Notes: a model not told the origin generated them from the sequence alone. Positions 9,548 to 20,945 are shown, numbered from the stretch's first letter. The stretch is 64,000 nt of DNA from Monodelphis domestica (GCF_027887165.1 NC_077230.1:30393351-30457350); one strand, 5' to 3'. Translations and numbers: made by a program.

Positions 9548-10673
9548 ATGGCAACCAACACCCAAGAACTACAATCTACAACTACCAAAAAAAAATGCCT
9601 CTGACATTGGATAACTTCTATGGAGAAAAACAGCAGTCTTCAGAGTAGACAGCAGAGAGCAACAAACAAACACATCCAAATTTTCCAAAATAAATAGAAA
9701 TTGGTCACAGGCTCTCAAGGAACTCAAATTGGAGTTCAAGAACCAAGTAAGAAAGATAGAAGAAACATGCCAAGAAAAGTTGGAAATAGAAATGCAAGTA
9801 ATTCAAAAAGAAAATCACAGCTTAAAAGTCAGAATCTCCCATATGGAAAAAGAAGCTTAGAAATAATACAAAATGATAACCAAATTGGAGACCATAATTG
9901 ACTTTCTGGAAGCCAAGAAAAACAGGATAGACCAAATCAAAAAGGAAAATCAAAAAATCATACCTGAAAACTAGTCTTTAAAGACTAGAATTGGGAAAGT
10001 AGAAGCCAATGATCTCACAAGAAAGCAAGAATTAATAAAGCAAATTCAAAAGATGACAAAATAGAAGGAAATATTAAATATTTCATTTAGAAAAAGATAG
10101 ACTTGGAGAGAAGACCTAAAAGAGACAATCTGAGAATCATTGGTCTACTAGAAAACCTGGAAAAATAGATAATTTCTTGTAGATGATGTCAAAGCCTCTA
10201 AGTAAACTGCCCTGATGTTCTTGAACAAGAGGGCAAAATAGATATTGAAAGAATCCATGGATCACCCTCTCCATTAAATCCTTAAAAGACAACCCCCAGG
10301 AATGTAATTGCCAAATTCAAGAGCTTCCAAGCTAAGGAGAAAATATTGCAAGAAACCAGAAAGAGATAATTCATATATCAAGGAGTACCAATAAGTATTA
10401 CATAGGATCTGGTAGTTTCCACACTAAAAGACCACAAGGCTTGGAATATGATATTCAGAAGGGCAAGAGAATTGGGTCTACAACCAAAGATCACCTACCC
10501 ATCAAAACTGAGAATATACTTCTAGGGGAAAGTATGGGCATTTAACAAAATAGAGGATTTCAAAGTATTCCTAAAGAAAAGACCAGAACTATATAGAAAA
10601 TTTGATGTCCAAATCCAAAATTCAAGAAAAACATTGAAAGGTAAACAAGAAAGAGGAGGAAATTATTTTTTAA
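9548..10673 (+). pseudogene. LINE-1 ORF1 pseudogene
   Basis: The likely start is the ATG at 9548 (MATNTQELQ...). Reading across frames, a Lys-rich N-terminal part is followed by a charged helical region with 'NLRIIGL' near 10125, as in the ORF1 RRM. A C-terminal block follows: 'RIHGSPSPLNP' from about 10250, then 'TTPRNVIAKF', 'AKEKILQETRKR', 'WNMIFRRARELGLQP' and 'KKRPELYRKFDVQ'. This order is that of L1 ORF1p (coiled coil, RRM, C-terminal domain), a trimeric RNA chaperone in the L1 particle. Several in-frame stops and frameshifts make it non-functional. Confidence 0.75.
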
Positions 10674-11305
10674 GGACTTCAGTAAGGTTATTTTATTTAT
10701 ATTTCTATATGGATAAAGTATATTTGTAACTCCCCAAAACTGCTTTTACTATAAAAGTAGATAGAATAATTTTTCAAAGGCAGAGGTTGGAATACTTAGT
10801 GGATTAAGATGATATGCAAACAAAAGTGGTGGATGAGAATAGAAGATGACACCAAGAGAAACTTGAAGGAATAAGAAAATAAGATAATTTATATGTCATA
10901 AAGAGGCACTTGGGGGGGGAGAGGAAGGATAGTATTATAAGAAGGAGATGAAGAGAGTGGTAATAGGTAATACTTAAACCTTACTCTCAGTGGAATCAAT
11001 TATGAGAGGAAAGAGCAGCTAGACCCACTGGGGTATAAAATTATATCTTACCCAAAGGGAAGTTGAGAGGGGAAAACCAAGTGGGGGAGAGGGGCAGGAA
11101 CTATCAAAAGGGAGGAAAAGGAAGAGAATTTAATAGACCTTACAGAAAAATAAGAGGGGAATAAGAAGGGAGGGAAAGGAGGAAAATAAAATAAGGGTGG
11201 GGAATAAGGGGGCTGATTACAAGCATAACACTGGTATAGAAGGACATAGTGAAAGAAGAAAGGATAAGACTAGGGGACCAAATAAAAAATGTAGGGAATA
11301 CATAG
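10674..11305 (+). other. L1 inter-ORF spacer
   Basis: Purine-rich sequence with blocks such as 'gggggggagaggaaggatag' and 'gaagggagggaaaggaggaa' and no long frame, between the ORF1 end and the ORF2 start. Its length, over 600 bp, is greater than in human L1. Confidence 0.6.
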
Positions 11306-11551
11306 GTGGCAATCATAACTCTTAATGTGAATGGGATGAACTCATCCATAAAATGGAAGAGGATAGCAGAGTGGATTAGAAACTAAAATCCTACCATATG
11401 TTTTCTACAAGAAACACACATGAAGCATATAGACACACACACAGGGTAAAGGTAAAAGGCTGGAGCAAAATCTATTGGGCCTTAACTGAGTAAAAGAAGG
11501 CAGGAGTCACAATCATAATATCTGACAAAGACAAAGTAAAAATATATCTTA

Positions 11552-12166
11552 TTTTTTTTGTTTCTTTTTTTTCTTTTTTTTTAAATTTTATAGTATTTTA
11601 TTTGATCATTTCCATGCATTTTTCATTAAAGACAAAGATCGTTTTCTTTTCCTCCCTCCCACCAACCCCCCCACCCCCGTGGCCAACGCGTGATTCCACT
11701 GGTATCATATGTGTTCTTGACTCGAACCCATTGCCATGTTGTTAGTATTTGTATCAGAGTGTTTGCTCAGAGTCTTTCCTCTGTCATGTCCCCTCAGCCA
11801 TTGTAGTCAGGCAGTTGCTTTTCCTTGGTGTTTCTACTCCCTCAGTTTGTCCTCTGCTTATGGATAGTGTTTTTTTCTCCTTGATCCCTGCAGATTGTGC
11901 AGGGGCATTACACCACCACCAATGGAGAAGTCCATTACGTTTGATTATACCACAGTGTGTTTGTCTCTGTGTACAATGTTCTCCTGGTTCTGCTCCTCTC
12001 GCTCTGCATCACTTCCTGGAGGTCGTTCCAGTCTCCATGGAATTCTTCCACTTTATTATTCCTTTTTGCACAATAATATTCCATCACCAACATATACCAC
12101 AATTTGCTCAGCCATTCCCCAATTGATGGGCATCCCCTCGTTTTCCAATTTTTGGCCACCACAAAG
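11552..12166 (-). mobile_element. Younger L1 3' end inserted in the plus-strand L1, with 14-bp TSD
   Basis: Minus-strand, 5'-truncated L1 3' end of about 615 bp, with a T-rich stretch (poly(A) on its own strand) at 11552-11582. It is flanked by an exact direct repeat 'aaaaatatatctta' at 11538-11551 and 12167-12180. Removing it restores the host ORF2 reading (ISDKDKVKIYLI to KRDREGNY). It retains CpGs ('ggccaacgcgtgattcc' near 11680) and a mostly open ORF2 C-terminal frame, so it is younger than its host. Confidence 0.95.
11935..12162 (-). pseudogene. L1 ORF2 C-terminal fragment, 75 codons
   Basis: Reads MVAKNWKTRGCPSIGEWL, then 'LWYMLVMEYYCAKRNNKVEE' and 'MQSERSRTRRTLYTETNTLW'. This is the same C-terminal block as at 15380-15550 of the host L1 and at 30018-30233. 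It is the only protein-coding remnant of the 615-bp insertion. Upstream ORF2 sequence is absent because of 5' truncation. Confidence 0.8.
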
Positions 12167-12682
12167 AAAAATATATCTTATTAAAAGAGATAGGGAAGGT
12201 AATTACATTCTGATATAAGGCAATATAGACAATGAAGAAATAGCAGTACTCAACATGTATACACCAAATGAAATAGCATCCAGATTTTTAAAGGAGAAAC
12301 TGTTGGAACTTAAAAAGGAAAGATAAAAAAAAAACTACAGTAGTGGGGGGCCTGAACCTTCCTCTCTAAGATCTAGATAAATCAAAACAAAAAGTAAAAA
12401 AGAAAGAGGTCAGAGATGTGAATGAAGTACTAGAAAAATTAGAGTTTATAGATATGTGGAGAAAAATAAATAGGGACCAAAAGGATTATACCTTCCTCTC
12501 AGCAGCAATGGTACATTCACAGAGATTGACCATGTACTAGGACATAAAAACATTGCAAACAAATGCAAAAAAGCAGAGATAGCAAATGCAACTTTTTTTT
12601 CAGATCACAATGCAATAAACATAATGATTAGTAAGGGTACATGGAGAGCAAAATTAAAAATTAATTGGAAATTAAATAAATA

Positions 12683-12711
12683 TGATTAAATTAAATTAAA
12701 TTAAATTAAAA
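12683..12711. repeat. (TTAAA)n short tandem repeat
   Basis: Four to five units of 'ttaaa' inside the L1 ORF2 relic, arising by local slippage in an A/T-rich stretch. Confidence 0.85.
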
Positions 12712-15598
12712 AAATATGATTCTCCAAAACTGGTTGGTTAAAGAACAAATTATAAAAACAATTAATTTCATTGAAGAGAATAACAATGAAGAAACGTCAT
12801 ATCAAAGCCTATGGGATGCAGCCAAAGCAGTATTCAGTGGAAAATTTATATCCCTGAGTGCATATATTAACAAATCAGAGAAGTCAATGAATTGGGCATG
12901 CAAATTAAAAAAAAAAACTAGAAAGAGAACAAATTTAAAATTTCCATATAAAAACTAAATTGGAAATCATAAAAATCAAAGGAGAAGTTAATAAAATTGA
13001 AAGTAAAGGACTATTGAATTAATAAATAACACTAGGAGCTGGTACTTTGAAAAAAATAAAATAGACAAAGTACTGGTTAATCTAATTTAAAAAAAGGAAA
13101 GAAGAAAATAAAATTAAAAGTATCAAAGATGAAAAGGACAACCTCACCTCAAATGAAGAGGTAATTAAGGTAATTATTAAGCACCATTTTTCCATATTAT
13201 ATGGCAAAAAATATGATAATCTCGGTGAAATGGATGAATATTTACAAAAATATAAAATGCCAAGATTAACAGAAGAGGAAATAGAATACTTAAATCATCC
13301 CATAGAAGAAAGAGAAATTGAACAAGCTATCAAAGAACTCCCTAAGGAAAAATCTCTAGGGCCAGATGGATTCACAAGTGAATTCTTTCAAACATTTAAA
13401 TAACAACTAATCCTAATATCATAAAAACTATTTGACAAAAGAAACAAAGAAAGAGTTTTACCAAATTCCTTTAAGGATGCAAATATGGTACTGATGACAA
13501 AACCAGGCAGACCAAAAACAGAAAGAAAACTACAAACCAATCTCCTTAATGAACACAGATGCAAAAAATTCTTAAAAAGACTCCAGCAAGTGATCACGAG
13601 AATTATCCATTATGATCTGGTGGGATTTATAACAGGAATGCAAGGATGGTTTAATATTAGGAAAACCATTCACATTATTGACCATATCAAGAACCAAATC
13701 AACAGGAATCACATAATTACATTGATAGATGAAAACACTAGAAAGTATAGGGATAGATGGACTTTTCCTTACAATAATAAACAGTATATATATATAAAAC
13801 CATCAACAAGTATCATCTGCAAAGGGGATAAATTAGAAGCTTTTCCAAAAGACCAAGAATGAAGCAATGATGCCTATTATCACCTCTATTATTTAACATT
13901 GTACTAGAAACACTAGCAGTAGCAATCAGAGAAGAAAAAGAAATTCAAGGGTTTATGATAAGCAATGAGGAAACTAAACTATCACTCTTTGCAGATGATA
14001 TGATGGTCTACTTAAAGAATCCTAGAGAATCAACTAAAATGTTAGTGTAAATAATCAACAACTTTAGCAAAGTTGCAGAATACAAACTAAACCACAAAAA
14101 TTATAAATATTTCTATATATTTCCAACACAACTCAGCAGCAAGAGTTAGAAAGAGAAATTCCATTTAACATCACCCTAGACAATGTAAAATACTTAGGAA
14201 TCTATTTGCCAAGACAAACACAGGAACTATATGAACACAACTACAAAACACTTTCCATACCATTAAAACTAGATATAAATAATTGCCATACCTATGAAAC
14301 TACTAAGAAACTTTTTATGGAATTAGAAAAAATAATAACAAAGTTCATTTGGAATAACAAAATATCAAGAATATCAAGGAAAATAATGAAAAAAAAAGAT
14401 GTGAAGAAGGGGGCCTACCAGTACCAGATGTTAAACTGTACAATAAAGCAGTGGTCATCAAAACAATATGGTACTGGCTGAAATACAGAAGGGAGGATCA
14501 ATGGAATAGACTTGGAGTGAATGCCCTCAGCAAGACTGTCTATGATAAACCCAAAGAGCCCAGATTTTGGACAAGAACCCACTGTTTCACAAAAACAGCT
14601 AGGAAAATTGGAAGATGGTATGGGAGAGATTAGGTTTAGATGAACCTCTCACACCCTACACCAAGATAAATTCAGAATGGGTGAATGACTTGAATATAGA
14701 GAAGGAAACTATACGTAAATTAGGTGAACACAGAATAGTATAGTTGTCAGATCTTTGGGAAGGGAACATTTTTAAGACCAATCAAGAGTTAGAAAAAATA
14801 AAAAGATGTAAAATAAATAAGTTTGTTTATATTAAATTAAAAAGGTTTTGTACAAGCAAAACCAATGCAACCAAAATTAGATGGGAAACAACAAATTGGG
14901 AAAAAATCTTTATAGCAAAAACCTCTGACAAAGGTCTAATTTCTAAAATTTTAAGGAACTAAAACAATTATATAAAAAATCAAGCCATTCCCCAATTAAT
15001 AAATGGGCAAGGGGCATGAAGGGGCAGTTTTCAGATAAAAAAATCAAAACTACCAATAAGCACATGAAAAAGTGTTCTAAATCTCTTATAATTAGAGAAA
15101 TTCAAATCAAAACAACTGTGAGGTATCCCTTCACACCTAGCAGATTGACTAATATGACAGCAAAGGAAAGTAATAAATGTTGGAGGGAATGTGATAAAAT
15201 TGGGTCACTAAATACATTGTTGGTGAAGTTGTAAATTAATCTAACCATTGTGGAAGGCAATTTGGAATTATGCCCAAAGGGCTTTCCTGCCCTCTGATCT
15301 AGACATACCACAGCTGGGTTTGTACCCCAAAGAGATAAGGAAAAATATATGTTCAAAAATGAAGGGATGTCCTTTCATTGGGGAAAGGGTGAATAAATTG
15401 TGGTATCTGTTGGTGATGGAGTATTATTGTGTGAAAATGAATAATGAACTGGAGGAATTCTATGTGAACTGGAAAGACCTTGAGGAATTGATGCAGAGCA
15501 AAAGGAACAGAACCAGAAGAACATTGAGCACAAAGACTGATACACTGGCACAATCAAATGTAATGGACTTCTCTACTAGCAGCAATGCAATGATCTAG

Positions 15599-15918
15599 GA
15601 CAATGATCAAGGACTTGTGAGAAAAAATGCTATTCATATCCAGAGAAAGAACTGTGGAAATAGAAACACCAGAAGAAAGACATTTCCTTGATATTTCCTG
15701 GTTTGATGGGGATATGCTTTGGGATATAGACTCCAAATGATTACTCTATTGCAAATATTAATAATATGGATATGGGTCTTGGCCAATGATACTTGTGAAG
15801 CCCAGTTGAATTGAGCATTGGTACAGTAGGGGAAAGAGAGGAGAGGAGTGAAAGAACATGAATCATGTAACCATGGAAAAGTATTCTAAATTATTTAATT
15901 AAATTTAAAAAAAATTTT
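15599..15918 (+). other. L1 3' UTR
   Basis: Contains 'ggacaatgatcaaggacttg', 'atccagagaaagaactgtgg', 'gatatgggtcttggccaatg' and 'atgaatcatgtaaccatgg', shared in order with the plus-strand 3' end at 62100-62420. It ends in an A/T-rich tail. Confidence 0.8.
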
Positions 15919-16042
15919 TTAATTATATGACAACTTGTTTATTTCTCTATGTTGTATAACTAATCTATTCTACTGATCAACCCTTTGTTTTTAAACCATT
16001 ATCAAATTTCTGTGATAACTTCTTTCAAATATAATTTGAGAC

Positions 16043-16101
16043 CTTTGTCCCCTTTTCCACTTTTATCAATCTTCTTTGTCCCCTTTTCCACTTTTATCAA
16101 T
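16043..16101. repeat. 28-bp direct tandem duplication
   Basis: 'ctttgtccccttttccactt' plus 'ttatcaat' occurs at 16043-16070 and again exactly at 16074-16101, with a 3-bp spacer (period 31 bp). It lies in the old minus-strand L1 and looks like a local replication-slippage duplication. Confidence 0.95.
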
Positions 16102-17150
16102 ATTTTCTTTTAAATTGTTTTGTTTTACAAGACATTCATCATAACTTTTTCAAGTTTTATGAAATAATCCCTTGAGATTTTGAATGGTGTACCACTGAAT
16201 AAGTTAAATTATTTTGGGTAAATTATTGGTTTTTTTGTAAATATTGGCTCAGTCTGCTCATGACTAATGAATATTTCTCTAAATATTTAAGTTGGCCTTT
16301 TTTAAAAATATTTTGTAGTATTATTCATATTGTTACAGATTACCTCTTGGTAAGTAGACTATCATGAATTTTATAAATTCTGTGGGTATTGCAAATGGAA
16401 TTTCTCTTCTTGCTAGTTTTGATAGGGAAAGTATACAGATATTCTGTTTTTCATGTAGACATATCCTCATACTTTGCTGAAATATTGTTTCAATTTTATT
16501 TTAGTTGATTCAGATTGTCTAAGTAAATTATTATTTCATCAGCAAAAATACAGCAATAAGGCATTTCTTTATTGCCTATGATTGTTTCTTCAAGTTTTAT
16601 TTCTTGTCCTATTCCTTGTGTTAAGGTTCTTACCTTCTTTCTTATTAATTAAAAAAATATGTGTGTGCATCTAGATCTCAAAGGGGCATATTGAGCTATC
16701 CAACAAAAATTATTGGCTTATTCTCTATTTATCTTTGTAACTAGTTTACCTTTACTTGTCTATATATGTTATAGTAATTGATGCATATGTGTTAGGTTTT
16801 GATATTTATTGCCTGTGATAAGTCTAAGAACAATGCAATTTCCTTCTTTCCTTCTAATTTCTTTTAATGGACTTTTTTTTGCTATTAATTTTTCTGAGCT
16901 CAAGATTTCTATTCATGCTTGTTTTTACCTATCCAGATGAAAGAAAAATAATTTTTTTCAAGTTAATTATTTTAATTTTATGTGACTATGTCTTGATTTT
17001 TTCATGTAAACAAAATATTGTTGGATTCTTCCTTTTTAAAACATTATGCTTTCCTCTTCTGTCTTGTGGGTCAATGTATCTGATTCAAAACCATGGATAT
17101 TAACATTAATTTTTGACTTTTCTTCATCCTATTAACTTATTTTTCCAATA

Positions 17151-18669
17151 AATTTCTTCCACTCTTCTTTATAAAGAAGAAAATGGTGAAAGAGGAGTTA
17201 TATGCTCAGTACTAGTTATCTCTGCTTGGTGCTTATTTCCTAAACTCTGTTTTCCTCAGGACCCAAGCAAATGCTCTTTATCTTTCTTTTTACATCCCTT
17301 TCCACAATCTATTCTCTAAGGTTAAAGTCTGGATTTGCTTAGGATTAATCCCTGCCCCTTTCTCTCCCAGTTCTCACTCATTTGCCTGTTGAACTGATAA
17401 TAATTTCACATAGCATTTTTTTTTTGGCCTATGCACATTTGACCCCCATTTGATTTGTTTGGATGAAAATGAGCTCTAAATAATTCTAGTGTACTTATCC
17501 TTTCCTCCTTATTTCTAGGATCTTATATTTGTAAAATCAAATTATCTGAGATGATAGGTTCCTTCACCCTTGCTTCCTCTTTCCTCTCTGTTCATTGCTT
17601 TCAAAGCAGTTGTTTTTCTTACCAAGATCTATGACTACTGTCTCTTTCTTTCTTGGATTCTCTCAAGGGTGCCTTTCAAGAGTTTGGAATCTTTTAGACT
17701 TGACTATCTGACTCCCTTCACCCCCATGCATACTCGCACAAATATACCCTTATTTTGTTTAAACAGCTAAATTGTTTAACAATATGGACATATTTTTCAT
17801 GATAATACATGAATAACCTAGTTTGAATTGCTTGCCTGCTCTGGCAGTGGGGAGGGAGGGTGGAAGGAAGAAAATTTGGATCATATAACTTCAGAAAAAT
17901 TATAAGGAAATTTGTTATTACATGTAATTGGTAATAATAAAATAAAATACCTGAATCATACAATTCGAGCTCAAACTCCCTCTCCTGATCATTTCCAGTT
18001 CCTAGGAAAACAACCCTTGGGATAAGTACCACATTTGCCCTTTCACCCCTCCCTCTTTCTGCTCCTGACCTCATTAAAACCTCTTTTTTTCCAGTTCTTG
18101 GTATATCCCATTCTCTAACACTTTGGAATCCACTGCTTTGAAAAGGGAATAAATCTCCCTGATTGCTGCTATAGCAAATAAAGTTGAACAAATTGCATGT
18201 TAACCAAAACTGTAGCCTTTTCTATGCCATAATTGTTTCAAAAGTCTAAAGCAATCAGACTTGGGGACATGAAAGACCTATAAGATTATGCTGATACCCT
18301 ACAGAGATGATAAGGAGTATCATGTTTAGAGGACACAGCTGAACAAGCAGAAGCAGTGGAGTTGAGTGATAACACTGACAAATGGATCCATGATACAAGC
18401 CCAAAGTAAAGGGTACTCATGACGGAACCATAGATCATTGACAGGGAGCAACAGAGAGAAATCCTGGCAAACAAAAACATAGAACAGAGAGAAGTACCTC
18501 AAGGGCATAAATATGGAACACTGACTACTACTCTCTTCCATCACCCTCTTGGGACTTTAGTTACAAATTTAAGAAAGATGGTGCCCCCCTGGGAAGAGGA
18601 TTGCCCTTTGCCTCTTCTATGCAAATTGTTTTTATGTTAATTACTGTCTAAATGAAGCTTTACTCCATT
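17151..18669. other. No gene or repeat confidently recognised
   Basis: Includes a pyrimidine-rich stretch (about 17240-17400) and a minus-strand frame of 157 codons at 17718-18191, the longest in the window. That frame shows no recognisable domain, no signal peptide and no splice context, and its AT-rich codons look like spacer DNA. A more balanced patch at 18280-18560 is also unidentified. Confidence 0.35.
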
Positions 18670-19340
18670 CAACACACTTTTGTAAAGTGTTGACTATGTC
18701 TAAGAAACAGTGCTAGGATCTTGTAATCAAAACACAAGTATTTAACAGTCTGTTCTCAAATAACCTGTGTTTTTTAGGGTGGTGGACACTAATACTTTGA
18801 GGAAAAAGAGAGAATCGAGAAGATGGGGTGGCTGGGATCAGAAAAGACTTTGTGGAGTAGATGATGCCTGAATAAAAGCAGGTGGAATTCTTAGGTGCAG
18901 ACAAATGGATGGGAATATATTCCAAATGTGAAATTTTGCACTGTCAAAAAGTACAGGGTAGAAAATTTGTGGAGTGGAAATTTAGCTTGTCTGTGAGACT
19001 GATTGTATAAATAGTCATAATATGAAATAAATCTATTTGGTTTTATGGAAGACAGTATGGGTGGTTTCCATGTCAGACTCAAGTATTTTATTTTCTTCTA
19101 ATGGCAATTGGGAGACCCTGAAAGCTTTGAACAATGTACTGCAATGCCTTGTTTCTTAAAAACATTAATTTGTCATCTGTGTGGAGGATAGATTAGTGAG
19201 AGGGAAGACATATTTAGGAGGCTAGCACAGTAGTCTAGGTAAGAAGTAGTAGAAGTATGGTCAAAGCCTGTGACTATGTGAGTGGAAAGAAGGGATTAAA
19301 ACTGAAGACTGTGTTCATATAGAATTGGTAATCTTTTAAT
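18670..19340 (+). repeat. Ancient interspersed repeat, family A, long copy
   Basis: A long run of family A landmarks in order: 'aacagtgctaggatcttg', 'ggtggctgggatcagaaaag', 'aatggcaattgggagaccct', 'cattaatttgtcatctgtgt', 'ggaggatagattagtgagag', 'ctagcacagtagtctaggta' and 'gtggaaagaagggat'. No coding content. Confidence 0.65.
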
Positions 19341-19424
19341 TATTTGGATATGGGATGTGGAAAGAGGAAAGATCAATAAAGATTTGAGAATACCTTTATT
19401 TAAAGTTTAGTTAGGAAAAACGTT

Positions 19425-19565
19425 GTAGTGGAAATAACACTAAGTTAGGGTAGAGAAGACTTAGATTTGAATCCTGGCTCTGCTACTTGTCACTCTTGTG
19501 AAACTGGACAATCTGTACAATTAGATGATGCTCGATTTCTGTCCATCTTTAATTCTATGATATTA
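19425..19565 (+). repeat. MIR SINE, plus orientation
   Basis: 'cttagatttgaatcctggct' and 'ctgctacttgtcactcttgt' match the MIR core ('gggttcaaatcctggctctgccacttactagctgtgtgac'). Confidence 0.75.
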
Positions 19566-20035
19566 TAAAAGGATATTAAGTGTTTGGGAATTTTAATGTT
19601 TTAGCAAGCTGAGAGGTAGTAATGCAACTTGCTTTTCACAGTCCAAGTAAACTCTGCTATGAATTTCTGCAAATACATGTACCATTGGAACTTCTATTTA
19701 AGCCTTGAGCATCCCTTGAGCAGAGACTGCCAGAGATGCTGATTTAAACCAAATTGATTTAATGATGTTATTGTCATGACACTGTATTCCAACTATGAAT
19801 TGTTTCAGATTCATATTCCACCTAGAGTTTGACCTAAGGGGATTCCTGTGTTATTTTGGACATAGGTTCATCACTGTTTGGGAATATTTGATTCATAAAC
19901 AGTCGGAAATAAATATACAGCCTTAAAGCTTTATTTTGGGCTGAAAATTGTATACAGATGCCTATTATGACATCTCTCATCTTTGATTTTGAGATAAACT
20001 AGCTTTTAACTGAATATGTAATTTTACAAAACTAG
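19566..20035. other. No gene or repeat recognised
   Basis: Low-copy-looking AT-rich sequence without recognisable family, frame or signal. Confidence 0.35.
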
Positions 20036-20546
20036 CTAACATATATATATAGTTTGCAAAATATTTGATATAAATTATCTCATTTTCTCTTCATAAAAGT
20101 CTTATTAGGTAGGCATTATTATTATCCTTATTTTAAAAAAGAGGATACTGAGGCAGAAAGAGGTTAAGCGTCTTGCCCAGGGCAACACAGCCAGAAAATG
20201 TCTGAAAAAAGATTTAAACTCAAGTCTTCCTGTCTCTAGAACCTCCAGGTGATGCAATGGACAGAGGTCCAGTCCTGGTGTTAGGAAGTTTCATCTTCCT
20301 GACCTTAGACACTTACTAGCTGTATGAACTCAGACAAGTCACTTAACCCTGTTTGCTTTAGTTTCCTCATCTGTAAAGTGAGCTGGAGAAGAAAATGGCA
20401 AATTATTCCAGGATCTTTGCCAGGAAAACCACAAACGAGGTAATGAAGGGTCAGGCAGGACTGAAACAAGTGAACAACAACCGATTTCCTGACTCTGAAT
20501 CTAGAATTCTATCCACCATACCAACAAGTTGCCATCATGATAATAT
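20036..20546 (+). repeat. MIR-type SINE, split by a younger SINE
   Basis: Left part (20055-20240): 'aattatctcattttctcttc', 'aggtaggcattattattatc', 'ggcagaaagaggttaagcg' and 'cttgcccagggcaacacagc'. Right part (about 20482-20546): 'atttcctgactctgaatcta' and 'ttctatccaccatacc'. Together they give the full order of a MIR-like SINE. The insertion duplicated about 14 bp ('tcttcctgtctcta' left, 'atttcctgactctg' right, imperfect). Confidence 0.8.
20242..20480 (+). mobile_element. Marsupial tRNA-derived CORE-SINE
   Basis: Head 'ccaggtgatgcaatggacag', then 'cttagacacttactagctgt', 'caagtcacttaaccctgttt', 'tcctcatctgtaaagtgagc', 'tggagaagaaaatggcaaat', 'tttgccaggaaaaccacaaa' and the end 'actgaaacaagtgaacaaca'. 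This is the WALLSI/MAR1-like SINE common in marsupials. It is inserted within the MIR at 20036-20546. Confidence 0.85.
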
Positions 20547-20549
20547 TAG

Positions 20550-20665
20550 AATCTAAGCTACTTGAAGGCAAGAACTACGTCTTTTGCCCCTTTATCTTTG
20601 GTACTTGTCAAAGTAAAGGATGGATTAGCACACGTTAGGTAATTAATAAATAGGGATTTTTAATT
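20550..20665 (+). repeat. L2 LINE 3' end
   Basis: 'gaatctaagctacttgaagg' plus 'caagaactacgtcttttgcc', then 'tggtacttgt' and 'acgttaggtaattaataaat', as in the L2 3' end ('gtgagctccttgagggcagggactg ... agtaggcgctcaataaat'). Confidence 0.65.
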
Positions 20666-20827
20666 TTTATTTATGACAGTCATGTAAATCCTAATGTAGT
20701 CTTTTAACTTAATAAAAACACCATTTACTTAACATTCCATCAGTATAAAACATTATGAACTAAGCATATTTAAAGTATTGTAATATTTGTTTACTGTGAT
20801 GCCTTTAAGGTACTTCATGATTTTCAG

Positions 20828-20945
20828 GGTCACAGAATACAGAATATCGTCAATATGACTTGCAAAAGACCTTAGAGATCAGCTACAGCTCCTCTTTTTA
20901 CACATAAGCAGAACAAGATTTAGAGGGTTTATACGAAATCAGATC
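20828..20945 (+). repeat. MIR3/THER-type fragment
   Basis: 'agggtcacagaatacagaat' and 'gcaaaagaccttagagatca' match the MIR3/THER body in order. Confidence 0.55.

Larger units (their letters stand above)
11306..15598 (+). pseudogene. LINE-1 ORF2 pseudogene (endonuclease–reverse transcriptase)
   Basis: The start is at the position of a former ATG now reading gtg: VAIITLNVNGMN, the beginning of the L1 endonuclease domain, followed by 'PTICFLQETHMK' near 11390-11430, which holds the catalytic Glu motif. The reading resumes after the nested insertion with 'KRDREGNYI' at about 12186. The fingers/palm region includes '[12 protein letters not shown]' with an intact FADD box at 13988-13999. The C-terminus carries 'LWYLLVMEYYCVKMNNELEE' near 15400-15450 and ends about 15598. 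Numerous stops and frameshifts occur throughout, and the endonuclease is split by the 615-bp insertion. In the family ORF2p nicks DNA and reverse-transcribes L1 RNA; this copy cannot. Confidence 0.85.
9038..15918 (+). mobile_element. Nearly full-length LINE-1, plus strand, inactive
   Basis: It starts 'cacttccaggataagatggc', the L1-like 5' end, and contains a 5' UTR, ORF1 relic, long inter-ORF spacer, ORF2 relic and a 3' UTR ending '...atcatgtaaccatggaaaag' with an A-rich tail near 15900-15915. It lies inside the older minus-strand L1 and carries its own insertion at 11552-12166. Removing that leaves about 6.3 kb, near the expected L1 length. Both ORFs have many stops and frameshifts. A weak flanking repeat ('ttttataat' near 9016-9026 and 'ttttttaat' near 15914-15923) may be a decayed target-site duplication. 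Confidence 0.85.
6860..17150 (-). mobile_element. Old LINE-1, minus strand, split by two later L1 insertions
   Basis: Three separated segments (about 6860-7277, 8303-9037 and 15919-~17150) read on the minus strand as one decayed L1. The first holds the ORF2 end and 3' UTR ('cctaattgatggacagtccc' on the plus strand). The second aligns by eye with the ORF2 C-terminal region of the better-preserved plus-strand L1 at about 14800-15200. The third begins with sequence like the 'gatcaatggaatagacttgg' region of that L1 and continues back to the reverse transcriptase core. On the minus strand at 16546-16535 the codons read Phe-Ala-Asp-Glu where active L1 RTs have Phe-Ala-Asp-Asp, so the catalytic pair is lost. 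The right edge is uncertain. Confidence 0.6.

Noticed and set aside
13485..15598. Series of plus frames with reverse-transcriptase-like content
   Set aside because: Not separate genes: pieces of the single L1 ORF2 relic, reported as one pseudogene.
9016..15923. Clear target-site duplication of the full-length L1
   Set aside because: Only a weak 8-of-9 match ('ttttataat' / 'ttttttaat') was found in A/T-rich flanks; too likely by chance to claim.
17718..18191. 157-codon minus-strand frame, the longest in the window
   Set aside because: No domain, signal peptide, repeat of a known protein or splice context. A frame this long is plausible by chance somewhere in 64 kb on six frames.
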